Below, piece by piece: positions 16,222-25,866 of a DNA stretch of 64,000 nucleotides. Below the pieces are notes generated by a model. The model was not told the origin of the DNA and searched no databases. It worked only from the letters and a program-made list of their open reading frames with translations. Made by a program: the position numbers and the translations under genes. The stretch lies in assembly GCF_009796745.1 (NCBI RefSeq), contig NZ_CP047024.1, forward strand, positions 4,650,001 to 4,714,000, read 5' to 3'. This stretch comes from Paraglaciecola sp. L1A13 (lineage in GTDB: Bacteria > Pseudomonadota > Gammaproteobacteria > Enterobacterales > Alteromonadaceae). How positions within the stretch are numbered: position 1 is the stretch's first letter; the number at the start of each line of letters is the position of its first letter.

Positions 16222-17088
16222 ATGAACGTATCTATTTTTGGCGGTGGCTGGCTAGGTCAGCCCCTCGCGACAACGCTTAGCGTTAAAATGAGCAAGACTC
16301 CCAACTCAACAAAAAATCAAAATGGTTATCACGTGCGTGTTACTGCGCGCAGCGAACAAACCATCATTACCCTTAAAGAGGATGGCCTAAATGCTTACCC
16401 TTTCTCTCTAGGTGAAAGTCTTTTTACTCACAAGGACGCTGCGGAATTACTCAACAATGATGTTGTCATTATTAATATTCCGCCTGGACGCAAACATCTC
16501 GCCGACAACCCTCAAGCTAGCCAACAGTTTGTCGCCGATATGTGTATGTTGATCACTCAAGTCAGTATAAATCAATCTGCCAAGCTTATATTCATAAGTA
16601 CTAGTGCTGTTTACTCCGATGCGCTAGAGGATGTCACCGAGCAAAGTGAAGTAGCACCTACAACCGAGTCGGGCCGTGCCCATCAAGCAATAGAAGCGTT
16701 TATTCTTCAACACCTTAAACAGTCAGCCTGTATATTGCGTTTGGCTGGTTTGGTAGGGCCTGCTCGTCACCCGGGTAAATTTCTGGCGGGAAGGCAACAC
16801 TTAAGTGGAGCAAGTCAGGTCGTTAACCTTATCCACCAGCAAGATGTCATCAGCGCAATTGAAAAAATAATAGGTGGGCATGTATGGGGAGAAACACTGC
16901 ATTTAGCCGCTCAAGCACATCCTTCGCGTCAAGAATATTACACGTGGGCTGCGAATAAGCTTGGCTTACCAGCGCCTCATTTTGTAAGTGAGACTAAGCC
17001 TAAACTCGGTAAACGAATTGATGCCAGTTATTCCTTACAGAGACTATCGCTGACCCTCGAATACCCTAGCCCCTACGACATGCTATAA
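16222..17088 (+). CDS. NAD(P)-dependent epimerase/dehydratase-like SDR (YeeZ-like)
   Basis: 288 residues, atypical extended SDR: FGGGWLGQPLA nucleotide-binding loop (GxGxxG variant) near residue 7, IFISTSAVYSD active-site strand with Ser and Tyr, and CILRLAGLVGPARHPGKFLAGR as in YeeZ-type proteins. The catalytic Lys of the YxxxK motif is not obvious (VYSDALED), so activity is uncertain. Substrate unknown. Follows the DUF2884 gene closely and ends just before a hairpin. Confidence 0.8.
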   Translation: MNVSIFGGGWLGQPLATTLSVKMSKTPNSTKNQNGYHVRVTARSEQTIITLKEDGLNAYPFSLGESLFTHKDAAELLNNDVVIINIPPGRKHLADNPQASQQFVADMCMLITQVSINQSAKLIFISTSAVYSDALEDVTEQSEVAPTTESGRAHQAIEAFILQHLKQSACILRLAGLVGPARHPGKFLAGRQHLSGASQVVNLIHQQDVISAIEKIIGGHVWGETLHLAAQAHPSRQEYYTWAANKLGLPAPHFVSETKPKLGKRIDASYSLQRLSLTLEYPSPYDML

Positions 17089-17113
17089 CACCCATATAGA
17101 CGGATGTTATAGC
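17082..17113. terminator. hairpin after the YeeZ-like gene
   Basis: GCTATAACA/TGTTATAGC 9-bp arms plus a CC/GG pair after a one-base bulge, starting inside the stop codon of the plus-strand gene. No T-run follows, so this is terminator-like rather than a certain intrinsic terminator. Confidence 0.4.
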
Positions 17114-17148
17114 GCTAACAAGACATGTAATGCCCTTGCCTTTTGTGT

Positions 17149-18570
17149 CTAGCCAATCAATGCATTACCAAAATATTTGAGGGCTACGGTATTAATAAAT
17201 ACTAACAGTAAAATAACGGGAATAAAGGTACCTAAAGAGAAATTGACATACCTTTCGAACCAGCTTTTAGCAAATTTTGGCGCACCTATATCCAGTTCGG
17301 CATTTAAGTTACTTTTCTTCCACCGGTAGATAACGAATAAACAAACTAACAAGCCATTAAACGGCAATATAGTGTCGTAAAACACGTCAATAATCACGTC
17401 AAAAACAGATTTAGTTTGGCCCGCATAACTCACAAACTCGGTGAAGAAGGATGAAATACCAAACGACGTAGCCGCCATAATGGACAGTACGACCAGTAAA
17501 GCACCAAGCAGCCCCAAAGACTTCTTACGGCTATAGCCTTTTTCATCCATCATAGCCGAAACCGGTACTTCGAAAATGGACACCAAAGACGTAATCGCAG
17601 CAAAAAATACTAACAAGAAGAACAAACTTGCCACCACGCTTGCGCCTGCGTAGCCAATCGTTGTTTGCAGTGCTAAGAATATTTTTGGCAGGAAAGTGAA
17701 AATCATACCTACAGAGGAGTCGCTTAAACTTTCCGTGTTGGTATTTGGGTTAAACGAAAACACCGCGGGTAATATGAGTAGACCTGCAATAAACGCAACG
17801 CCCGTATCCATTAAGGCAACCAGTTTCGCCGAACCGGGCACATCACTGTGTTTGTCTAAATAGGAACCGTATGTGAGCATGATCCCCATGCCCAATGATA
17901 AGGAGAAAAATGCCTGGGACAACGCAGCGCTAACAACTGCCGCATCAATCTTATTAAAGTCTGGGATAAGGTAGTATTTGACGCCTTCGAAAGCGTTATC
18001 TAGTGTCAATACGAAAATAACTAAACCTATTAACATAACAAAAAGTGCAGGCATCATCAGCTTTGCAGCTTTCTCTATACCTTGTTTAACCCCGCCTTGC
18101 AGAATCAGATACACGATAATCAGAACGCCTATCATGTAATAAAAAAGTTCATAACCGTTAATAAATACACCAAAGGTGTTTGGATCGGCTAATAAATCAA
18201 GATTTCCCAGCACACTTTGTACTAAATAACCAAAAATCCATACCGTCAGTACCAAGTAAAATATGGCAATCATAAAAGGGGTAATAATGGCAAGCCAACC
18301 GGCTATTTTCCAATGCCACTGACCACCAGAAAGCACATTGTAAGCGCCGAGGGGATCTTTACGGCTAGCACGGCCGATCGACATTTCGGCTAGCATCACA
18401 GGTAAACAGATAAATGCAACGAAAATGGCATACATTAGCAGGAAAGCGCCGCCACCATTTTTTGTTGCCGCAACCGGAAACCCAACCATATTTCCGATCC
18501 CAACAGCTGAGCCTGCTGCCGCGAGAATAAAACCTAAACGAGACCCAAACTGTTCGCGAGGTGCACCCAT
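17149..18570 (-). CDS. Sodium-dependent transporter, neurotransmitter:sodium symporter (SNF) family
   Basis: 473 residues with about 11-12 membrane helices. The N-terminus has the family signature REQFGSRLGFILAAAGSAVGIGNMVGFP (helix 1, sodium and substrate sites) followed by NGGGAFLLMYAIF (helix 2). Prokaryotic members of this length are LeuT-like Na+-coupled amino-acid carriers. The in-frame ATG 90 nt upstream is rejected because AAGGA lies ~8 nt before 18570 and families begin near there. Substrate cannot be told. Transcribed alone. Confidence 0.92.
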   Translation of the reverse strand: MGAPREQFGSRLGFILAAAGSAVGIGNMVGFPVAATKNGGGAFLLMYAIFVAFICLPVMLAEMSIGRASRKDPLGAYNVLSGGQWHWKIAGWLAIITPFMIAIFYLVLTVWIFGYLVQSVLGNLDLLADPNTFGVFINGYELFYYMIGVLIIVYLILQGGVKQGIEKAAKLMMPALFVMLIGLVIFVLTLDNAFEGVKYYLIPDFNKIDAAVVSAALSQAFFSLSLGMGIMLTYGSYLDKHSDVPGSAKLVALMDTGVAFIAGLLILPAVFSFNPNTNTESLSDSSVGMIFTFLPKIFLALQTTIGYAGASVVASLFFLLVFFAAITSLVSIFEVPVSAMMDEKGYSRKKSLGLLGALLVVLSIMAATSFGISSFFTEFVSYAGQTKSVFDVIIDVFYDTILPFNGLLVCLFVIYRWKKSNLNAELDIGAPKFAKSWFERYVNFSLGTFIPVILLLVFINTVALKYFGNALIG

Positions 18571-18708
18571 AGTGTCATCCTTTATTGTTGTTATATTTTT
18601 ATTGTAATGAGCGGATGTTAACAGCAGATAATTAAAAAGTCTTTGCTCAGGTGCATTCATAAAGATGGTAAAAAGCCTAAAATATTTACAATGTGTAAAC
18701 GTGCTTAG

Positions 18709-19470
18709 TTACCAAGGGATCGCTTTGCCGTCCCAATCAATAAAATATGGCCCTTGCTCTGGGGTAAGCCCATTCAAATAGCTTAGCAAGCGGGATACAC
18801 TGTATTCACGGGTAAACAGTTTCTGTGCTTTTACATTCGCTTGAAAGGGTTTTGATAAGGCCGTATCAACCGTGCCAGGGTGATAACAGATCAAACTGAC
18901 ATTTTTGGCACGCCGTTGGTATTCTACCTGCGCGGTTTTTACCAACATATTTAGCGCTGCTTTACTCGCTCTATAACCATACCAGCCGCCTAAGCGATTA
19001 TCTTGGATACTGCCTACCCGCGCACTAAAAAAACTAATGTCAGCTGACTGATTGCCTTTAACCAAAGGCAGTAAATATCGTAACCACATAGCAGGCTGAA
19101 TCGTATTGATTGAAAAATAAGCGCTAAGCTTATCCGCCGACATTTCCTCTAAGCGTTTTTCTGGCTGTAAGTTAATTCCGTCGCCACTGGATCCATGCAA
19201 AACACCACTACAACAGATAACACGGGTAAATTGCCCCGTTCCTTGCTGCTCTTGACAAAATTGGGCAACCGCCGACTCTTCAGTATAATCAAGTTCAATT
19301 AGCTGAGCGCCTTTCACGAAGTGCGATATATCGGCGCCAGCTTGTTGCTGCAATTTTCTGCTCACACCATATACCATATTATAACGAGTTGAATCGATAA
19401 GCTGCCGAAACACTTCTTGACCAATGCCACCTGACGCGCCAATGACTAGTGCATTACCTTTTTGCTCCAT
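18709..19470 (-). CDS. SDR family oxidoreductase (CsgA/YciK-like)
   Basis: 253 residues: IGASGGIGQEVF nucleotide-binding loop near residue 10, an ICCSGVLHG segment replacing the usual NNAG, FFSARVGSIQDNRLGGWYGYRASKAAL with catalytic Ser, Tyr and Lys (YRASK), and YHPGTVDTALSKPF. Resembles SDRs close to C-factor/CsgA. Substrate unknown. It overlaps the stop of the DCC-family gene by one base, so the two are one operon, probably from a promoter near 19,940. Confidence 0.85.
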   Translation of the reverse strand: MEQKGNALVIGASGGIGQEVFRQLIDSTRYNMVYGVSRKLQQQAGADISHFVKGAQLIELDYTEESAVAQFCQEQQGTGQFTRVICCSGVLHGSSGDGINLQPEKRLEEMSADKLSAYFSINTIQPAMWLRYLLPLVKGNQSADISFFSARVGSIQDNRLGGWYGYRASKAALNMLVKTAQVEYQRRAKNVSLICYHPGTVDTALSKPFQANVKAQKLFTREYSVSRLLSYLNGLTPEQGPYFIDWDGKAIPW

Positions 19471-19916
19471 TACTGGGCACTCCCGTTATTAACTTTGCTT
19501 GATGCTGACCGGCTTGTATCGGTACCAACAAGCTTTGGAATTTTACAGGACTGGCAGCGCTTCTTTCCAGTCAATAAATATGAAATGGCATATCTATTTC
19601 GAGCAAAAATGCTGTAAAATCCATCCGCAAACCAACGGATGATTGGCCAGCGAAGCCAAGCATACAACCAGCCTTTTCCGACGATCTTCCATGCTAAATA
19701 AGTTGCATCTAGGCCAGTCACCATAGTTCCATCTAGCTTTTGCACATGAATACGGGCATCTAAGTCGTGCCAGTTAAGATCAGGAAAATGTTCTACAAAG
19801 TCTGGCTGTTGAATATCTACAAACGTAATTTTGTGCGCCGTATCGTATTTTTTCAGCTTATTCATTTCGGCTAAACATAAAGGACAATAGCCATCGTAAA
19901 ATATCCTAATTTGCAT
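19470..19916 (-). CDS. DCC-family (DUF393) thiol-disulfide oxidoreductase-like protein
   Basis: 148 residues. The family motif FYDGYCPLC (D-G-x-C-P-x-C, Cys11 and Cys14) opens the protein; a WHDLDARIHVQ...G.DATYLAWKIVG core follows, and a second CxxC (KRCQSCK) lies near the end. DUF393 proteins have a thioredoxin-like fold and are assumed to act in thiol chemistry. Coupled to the SDR at 18709. A long inverted repeat lies between it and the divergent msrA, suggesting joint redox control. Confidence 0.88.
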   Translation of the reverse strand: MQIRIFYDGYCPLCLAEMNKLKKYDTAHKITFVDIQQPDFVEHFPDLNWHDLDARIHVQKLDGTMVTGLDATYLAWKIVGKGWLYAWLRWPIIRWFADGFYSIFARNRYAISYLLTGKKRCQSCKIPKLVGTDTSRSASSKVNNGSAQ

Positions 19917-19964
19917 GCATTTCTCCTAACGAACGTCACAATATGTGTACTAAGATAAGTACGC

Positions 19965-20004
19965 TTCAAGGTGTAAAATAGATTAATCTCTTTTACACCT
20001 TGAA
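19965..20004. repeat. 40-bp near-perfect inverted repeat between DCC gene and msrA
   Basis: Arms TTCAAGGTGTAAAA and TTTTACACCTTGAA (14 bp, perfect) surround an inner palindrome AGATTAATCT; only one base pair (T/C at 19979 and 19990) is mismatched across all 40 bases. It sits 49 nt from the DCC start and 54 nt from the msrA start. There is no T-run on either side, so it looks more like an operator for a dimeric regulator, or a cruciform, than a terminator. Confidence 0.8.
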
Positions 20005-20057
20005 CCAAGGCACGAGCGTGACCACATTAAGGGTTTACGAATCTAACGAGGTAAGTC

Positions 20058-20600
20058 ATGGCAAATATTCAACAGGCCACTCTAGGCGGCGGCTGTTTCT
20101 GGTGCTTAGAATCTGCATTTAACACAGTTGATGGCGTAGAACTGGCCGTTAGTGCTTATGCCGGTGGGCAAACTCAAGACCCAACCTATGAGGCTGTATG
20201 TAGCGGACAGACTGGGCATGCAGAAGTAGTACGAGTTAATTTTGACACTAACAAACTAAGCTACCGTGAAGTGTTAGAAATCTTCTTTGCCTTGCACAAT
20301 CCTACCCAATTGAATCGACAAGGTAATGATGTCGGCACACAATATCGTAGTGCTATTTTCTATCATGACGATGATCAAAAAGTGGCAGCTGAAAAGATTC
20401 TGCAAGAGATCACCGACGAGCAGATTTGGCCAGATCCTGTTGTAACTGAAGTGATCGCGCTAAACAATTACCATCAAGCGGAAGATTATCATCAGGATTA
20501 CTTTAGCAATAATCCGCAAAATCAATATTGTAATATGGTGGTCGCACCTAAACTGGCTAAATTCAAAAAGACCTTCGCCAGTCGCTTAAAATCTGTTTAG
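20058..20600 (+). CDS. msrA: Peptide methionine (S)-S-oxide reductase MsrA
   Basis: 180 residues with the MsrA catalytic motif GGGCFWCLE (catalytic Cys13), SAYAGG, PTYEAVCSGQTGHAEVVRV, and the YRSAIFYHD substrate strand; a late Cys (NQYCNMV) can act as resolving residue. It reduces oxidised methionine in proteins with thioredoxin. No MsrB is adjacent. The start is supported by GAGG upstream. A long inverted repeat lies in its promoter region. Confidence 0.95.
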   Translation: MANIQQATLGGGCFWCLESAFNTVDGVELAVSAYAGGQTQDPTYEAVCSGQTGHAEVVRVNFDTNKLSYREVLEIFFALHNPTQLNRQGNDVGTQYRSAIFYHDDDQKVAAEKILQEITDEQIWPDPVVTEVIALNNYHQAEDYHQDYFSNNPQNQYCNMVVAPKLAKFKKTFASRLKSV

Positions 20601-20617
20601 TGCTGCAAACGGCTAGC

Positions 20618-21772
20618 CTAACGGAACCAAGTTTCCTGTATAGGCAAACTGAAGAGCAAAGGCGCCATCTTTTCGAATTTGGCGCGGTTTTGCTCACACT
20701 GAATATTTTTTAAATATACGGCTTTCCATGGGTCGTTAACCATCCATATTGTATCGTCCATAACAGTCAGGCCCTCAATAGACGCATTGTCCATTGGCTC
20801 CCAACGAGAGCAGGTTTTGTTTGGGGTATAAATTTGAGCAAAAAAGTTCAAATCGACCACTAACGCATCTTGCTGGCCAGCTAAATCTATAACCCAAAGT
20901 TGTTCATCATTGCGCGCAGCAGCAAACAAATAGCGATGCCCATCACGTTGATAAACTTCCAGTGCATTAATGGGATGATTGCCGTGCTTAAATGATGGCA
21001 GCTTGACCTGTGTGTCACGCATGGGGATAAAATCCTCTTGCTGCCAAAACTCTGCCGATATATTAGTGGTAAAGACACGGGCCCCACCAGCAGCATCTTT
21101 TTCTAAGCCTAAGTACAACTGACCATCTTCACTTAGGGCTAAGCCCTCAATACCATCATTAGGAAAATTAGCGAGGTTAAGCCCATCAGCAAACATCAAA
21201 GGTCGCACATGAGTCATCAGTACAGAGCGGTCTTTTTGCACAGCAAGTCGAACTAATAGGAAGGGATAATCGACGGAACCAGAATGCCCATACTTTGCGG
21301 CGCACTCTGGGCTAAGGCCCCTATGGTCGCTCGCATCTTCGGTGATCGTAAGAAATATACCGGGTTCATTGGGCACTGCCACTAGCGCTTCTAAATCTGG
21401 GTTTTCTTGAATGTAGCTGGCAAAGCAACTGGCTTTCAAAGCATCACTTAATTCAAATGCCATTATATCTGGGGATACCAAGGCGGTTTCTGATGAAATC
21501 ACATGCAATTGCAATCGCTGAGATGGGTCGGCGCTTCTGTCACTCAAAGAAATCAGTTTGCCGTTCCAAACCGTTAACCCTGAAGTTTGCGGATCAAGCA
21601 TAACCGCACCGTTTTCTTCCGTAAGCCACCGTCCTTTTACGGTTGCCACATTTCCAGCGGGTGCCTCGAGTTGATTATCGAGAGCTACAGCACTATCGCG
21701 AAGGGGCTGCACACTATGACACCCACATAATGCTGCAACACATGCCCACAGCACTACGAATTTACTTTTCAT
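20618..21772 (-). CDS. lipoprotein, beta-propeller/phytase-esterase-like, function unknown
   Basis: 384 residues. Signal peptide with lipobox LCGC near residue 20, so membrane-anchored. The body is rich in short strand-turn segments (GLTVWNGKLISLSDRSA, NDGIEGLALSEDGQLYLGLE, YLFAAARNDEQLWVIDLA, ASIEGLTVMDDTIWMVND), resembling the 'esterase-like activity of phytase' beta-propeller group. The start at 21772 has GGGA 7 nt upstream; the in-frame ATG at 21784 has none. Its stop lies 17 nt from the convergent msrA stop. Enzymatic activity is not established. Confidence 0.7.
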   Translation of the reverse strand: MKSKFVVLWACVAALCGCHSVQPLRDSAVALDNQLEAPAGNVATVKGRWLTEENGAVMLDPQTSGLTVWNGKLISLSDRSADPSQRLQLHVISSETALVSPDIMAFELSDALKASCFASYIQENPDLEALVAVPNEPGIFLTITEDASDHRGLSPECAAKYGHSGSVDYPFLLVRLAVQKDRSVLMTHVRPLMFADGLNLANFPNDGIEGLALSEDGQLYLGLEKDAAGGARVFTTNISAEFWQQEDFIPMRDTQVKLPSFKHGNHPINALEVYQRDGHRYLFAAARNDEQLWVIDLAGQQDALVVDLNFFAQIYTPNKTCSRWEPMDNASIEGLTVMDDTIWMVNDPWKAVYLKNIQCEQNRAKFEKMAPLLFSLPIQETWFR

Positions 21773-21926
21773 GATATTTCCCATTCAACTGTCTAGCGGT
21801 GATTTATATGCAGTTGTGCAAGCGTGGTCAAGTCAACTAAGAAAAATACTCAGAGACGGATCCTCAGTCAGTCTCTGAATATGCGCTTAAGCACTATAGC
21901 GGTCTTAACAATTTGCGCGTTCGCCT

Positions 21927-24900
21927 TTAGGCTACGTGCGGCTTCATAACAAAGCCATAGTGGTAATCTCGCCAAGGCAAGGTGTATTGAAATAAAGGTG
22001 CTGTGCCCCAGGAGTCTGTTCCCGCGATCCCCCGTTGTTTATAATCAATATTAATAAATAGCTTGTTTTGCTTGCTCAGTTCATGAGGGTGCAATCCACG
22101 TTTTTCGAATTGGTCATAATCATGAACATCATAGCGCTGTGCACCAAAGCCAAGTTGCGGTAAACCATTAAAGGTCAATCCTAAGCCCTTTTCATTTTTA
22201 AAGGTGACACTTCGCACATCACTGCGGTAGCCATTTTCCTGAGGACGCACATAAGGAAAATAAAGGTCATCTACTCCCATGCTGTATCGACTCACCAGTG
22301 CCGATTGTTTACGATCCCAATAATTTTCATGAGGGCCACGACCGAACCATTCGACTTGCTCAAATTCTTTAGGCAATTGCAGCAAACTACCGATACGTGG
22401 CAGCGCACTATGAATTTTATGGGGCGCAGCGTAAAACCAAATATCAAAGGTAATGCTGCCGTCTTCGCTGACCGTATATTTACTCAAATAACGGCTTTGC
22501 ACATCAGTAAGATAATGCTCTGTGCTGATTTCAATACTGTCGTCAGTTTGATGCCAGTTAAACGCTGTTAACTCAGTATGTTGACCAGCATATTGCCAGT
22601 CTTTGGCCTTCTCAGGAAAGCCTTCTCCAAAATCGTTATCCGTTGGGGCCCGCCAAAATTCGGGGCGAATATCCGACAATAGCATCCGTTGACCTTGCAA
22701 TTGATAATCGCTAATCAGCCCAGACGTCATATCAAAGCTGATTGAGAACAAATCCGTTGCAATAATCAGCGCCGAATCACTTTCACTAATCTGCAAGGCG
22801 CTCGTCTTATGACGAGTCCCCTTTGGCTTATCATTGGTCTGCGTTGCATCAGTTGGCACAGAGACTTGGCTGCGCGCCACAACAAAACCTGCCGGTACCA
22901 TGTCATTCCCCTGTTTATTGGAAAACTCAAAAATAACAAAATACTCAGCGTCATCGGTCAGGTAAGCGTCTATGGTAAATTCAACAAGTTCAGTCGTTTG
23001 AGGGCCTACATGCAAATTTTCAATACTGCCTTTTTGTATGACATTGCCATTTCCTTCAATACGCCAGAGCAAGGTTACATCAGACAAGTCAGTAAAATAC
23101 CGCTTATTTTTTACACGTATAGTTTGGCTCACCCTATCTAGGGATTCCACGCTCATGTGTTGATAAACAGCGTGCACCTCATAAGCGTGTGGATTCGGCG
23201 TTCTGTCAGCAGCCATCATGCCATTGGCACTAAAATTACCGTCGTGATACATACCCGGTTCTTCTAAGTCCCCGCCATACCCCCAATAAGGTGTACCATC
23301 TTCGGAGGTGACAGCAAAAGTTTGATCAACCCAATCCCAAATAAATCCGCCTTGTAATAGCGGATATTGCTCAATGACCCGCCAGTAGTCGGCAAGGTTA
23401 CCCATAGAGTTACCCATGGCGTGTTCATATTCGCAAAGAATCAATGGCCGTGTTTCACCTAATTGCGCGTAATGTTCGAGTACCGGAATAGAGGCATACA
23501 TTTGGCTATACATATCCGTATGCCGACGCAGTTGTGCTTGCTCAGACATAACAGGCATGCTGGTTTTGGTTTTAAGCCAGTCATACAACGCTTCCATGTT
23601 GGGGCCATCACCGGTTTCATTACCAATCGACCAAATCACCACACTCGGATGGTTTTTATCTCGTTCGTACATATTCGATACACGGTCCTGATAAGCCTCT
23701 TTCCACTCCGGCATATTGCCCATATGACCACTTGGATCGTAAGGAACGGGCTGATTCGCCGCCCCCACTCCATGAGACTCAATATTCGCTTCATCGACTA
23801 GATACATACCGTACTCATCAGCCAATGCATACCAATACGGGTCATTGGGGTAATGCGATGTGCGCACAGCATTAATGTTGAACTGCTTAAGCAGTTGCAT
23901 ATCACGGCGCATTGACTCGCGACTTATCACATGGCCTGTAATGGGATCGTGGTCATGACGGTTGACGCCTTTAAACAAAACAGCTTGTCCATTGATCAAC
24001 ACATTGCCGTTTTTGAGTTCACTGGTGCGAAATCCAACACGCACATAAATATGCTGCACAGCCTGATTATTTTCATCAAGTAGTGTCAGCTTTAACTGAT
24101 ATAGATTCGGCTCTTCAGCACTCCACTTGGCCACATTGTTAATCTTTTTGGTAAAACTCACATCGACTTGTTCCCTATCAAGAGCTTCGATGGATACATT
24201 TTCGCTCATGATTGGGTGTTGATCAGGCCCTAGTAATTGGGCCTGCAATTGATAAGCTGTTTGTTCGTCGCTATGACCGACTAAGTAAGATTGAACATTG
24301 ACCTGCAATTCAAGCTGTCCATCGGTATAAGTCTCATCTAAGTTGCTAAGAACATGAAAGTCACGTACGCGCACGTTTGGCGCACTATATAAATACACAT
24401 CGCGCTCAATCCCACTTAAACGCCACATGTCTTGCAGCTCTAAGTAAGTGCCATCAGACCAACGATACACCTGCAAGGCAATCACATTTTCGCCCGCTTT
24501 TACGTAGTCGGTAATATCAAATTCTGCCGGCGTTTTTGAATCTTGGGAATACCCAACCTTATGACCGTTTATCCACAAGTAAAAAGCGGATTTGACGGCG
24601 CCAAGATAGGCGAATATTCGCTGTTTTCCCCATCCTTCGGGTAATAAAAACGTACGTCGATAAGAACCGACCGGGTTATTATCTTCAGGCACTTGCCCTG
24701 CAATGGGATGTTCAGCAAAATCTATCCGCGTATTGATATAATTTGCCGCTCCATAACCTAGTAATTGCCAATTACCCGGAACATCTATTTTGTCCCACTG
24801 GCCGCTATTAAAATCAGGCTTAAAAAAATCAACGGGCCGGGAAGCCGGTGAGTTGACCCAATTGAAATCCCATTTACCATTAAGCAGCAAATAATCTTTA

Positions 24901-25037
24901 GACATGAACGGTGTATCTACATATCCTCCAGGGTCCTTTGAGAAACTATAAAACGAAGCGCGAGCAGGCTCTTTATTAATGGCAAAAACTTGGGGGTCTT
25001 GCCAATCAGGCAAAGTAGTAGAATTAGCGGATGTCAT
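21927..25037 (-). CDS. lacZ: Beta-galactosidase, glycoside hydrolase family 2 (LacZ type)
   Basis: 1036 residues, full length for the family. Domain order is jelly-roll, immunoglobulin-like, TIM barrel, immunoglobulin-like, and small-chain domain. The acid/base Glu474 lies in WSIGNETG and the nucleophile Glu536 in ILCEYEHAMGNS (E. coli E461 and E537). RTSHYPNDPYWYALADEYG is also conserved. It hydrolyses terminal beta-D-galactosides. No signal peptide, so cytoplasmic. No permease, repressor or other sugar gene is adjacent, so substrate entry and control must come from elsewhere. AGGATCC lies ~9 nt before the ATG. Confidence 0.96.
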   Translation of the reverse strand: MTSANSTTLPDWQDPQVFAINKEPARASFYSFSKDPGGYVDTPFMSKDYLLLNGKWDFNWVNSPASRPVDFFKPDFNSGQWDKIDVPGNWQLLGYGAANYINTRIDFAEHPIAGQVPEDNNPVGSYRRTFLLPEGWGKQRIFAYLGAVKSAFYLWINGHKVGYSQDSKTPAEFDITDYVKAGENVIALQVYRWSDGTYLELQDMWRLSGIERDVYLYSAPNVRVRDFHVLSNLDETYTDGQLELQVNVQSYLVGHSDEQTAYQLQAQLLGPDQHPIMSENVSIEALDREQVDVSFTKKINNVAKWSAEEPNLYQLKLTLLDENNQAVQHIYVRVGFRTSELKNGNVLINGQAVLFKGVNRHDHDPITGHVISRESMRRDMQLLKQFNINAVRTSHYPNDPYWYALADEYGMYLVDEANIESHGVGAANQPVPYDPSGHMGNMPEWKEAYQDRVSNMYERDKNHPSVVIWSIGNETGDGPNMEALYDWLKTKTSMPVMSEQAQLRRHTDMYSQMYASIPVLEHYAQLGETRPLILCEYEHAMGNSMGNLADYWRVIEQYPLLQGGFIWDWVDQTFAVTSEDGTPYWGYGGDLEEPGMYHDGNFSANGMMAADRTPNPHAYEVHAVYQHMSVESLDRVSQTIRVKNKRYFTDLSDVTLLWRIEGNGNVIQKGSIENLHVGPQTTELVEFTIDAYLTDDAEYFVIFEFSNKQGNDMVPAGFVVARSQVSVPTDATQTNDKPKGTRHKTSALQISESDSALIIATDLFSISFDMTSGLISDYQLQGQRMLLSDIRPEFWRAPTDNDFGEGFPEKAKDWQYAGQHTELTAFNWHQTDDSIEISTEHYLTDVQSRYLSKYTVSEDGSITFDIWFYAAPHKIHSALPRIGSLLQLPKEFEQVEWFGRGPHENYWDRKQSALVSRYSMGVDDLYFPYVRPQENGYRSDVRSVTFKNEKGLGLTFNGLPQLGFGAQRYDVHDYDQFEKRGLHPHELSKQNKLFINIDYKQRGIAGTDSWGTAPLFQYTLPWRDYHYGFVMKPHVA

Positions 25038-25291
25038 ATCAAACGGATCCTATAAACAGATAAATGAGTAGCACCGGTTGCGAATCTTTATTCACGTAAA
25101 AGTGGGCTAGAAGGCCAGCAGCGATGACACGATGCCGTTACATAGGTTATTATAATATTATTTATACTACATATTAATTAAATAATTTACGATTTGTTAA
25201 CTAAAATAGTTGTAGGTAATTAGTTGTCGCCTACTGTAAAAGAGTGGAACATTGACCATACATTAACGATTTAATCTCATGGGTAAACACA

Positions 25292-25753
25292 ATGAAAATA
25301 TCTGCCACTCGTTTTACCGCCTGCGCGCGCAACGCCTTCTTCATACTTGTTGCGCTAAGTATATTTAGCTCTCAAAGCCATGCTCAACAGGCCACGGCCA
25401 ACTTAGATCGCATTGCCAGCTTTATGCAGGCTTACAATGCCCATGACATCAATGCCATGTTGCTCAATATGACTGAAGACGTTAAATGGCTTAACGTAGC
25501 AAACAATCAGTTAGTTGCAGAAACCGCCAACAAAAATCAGCTTAACGAGGCCATGCAAGCCCATTTCAAAGCAAAACCGAACGCCCGTTCGCAAATAAAA
25601 GACAGTATTGCTTTAGGCGATACCATTGCGATTGTTGAGGAAGCATTTTCCCAAAAAAATGGCATCACATCGTCCCAGTGTGCGATGTCAATTTATCAAC
25701 TGCGCAAAGGTTTAATTAGCAGCATTACCTATTACGCTACAGCTAAGTGTTGA
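25292..25753 (+). CDS. NTF2-like/SnoaL-type exported protein
   Basis: 153 residues: signal peptide ending SQSHA, then a cone-fold NTF2-like domain (IASFMQAYNAHDINAMLLNMTEDVKWLNV, ...DTIAIVEEAFSQKNG..., SSITYYATAKC). Two cysteines (Cys129 region and the last residue) may pair. Such domains bind small ligands or catalyse simple reactions; nothing here specifies which. Periplasmic. Stands alone between lacZ and fldB. Confidence 0.8.
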   Translation: MKISATRFTACARNAFFILVALSIFSSQSHAQQATANLDRIASFMQAYNAHDINAMLLNMTEDVKWLNVANNQLVAETANKNQLNEAMQAHFKAKPNARSQIKDSIALGDTIAIVEEAFSQKNGITSSQCAMSIYQLRKGLISSITYYATAKC

Positions 25754-25866
25754 TGCTAGCATTCTTGATTGCGATAAAATTGCACTCCCAAAGTCTATCA
25801 GACCTAGACCAATGCCCAGCAAACAAGGACAATAGCACTCTGTTTTATCGCTTCTAAAAGGTATCC

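Noticed and set aside
23463..23801. 112-codon plus-strand frame inside lacZ
   Set aside because: Antisense to a highly conserved lacZ region including the active-site segments; product has no recognisable features.
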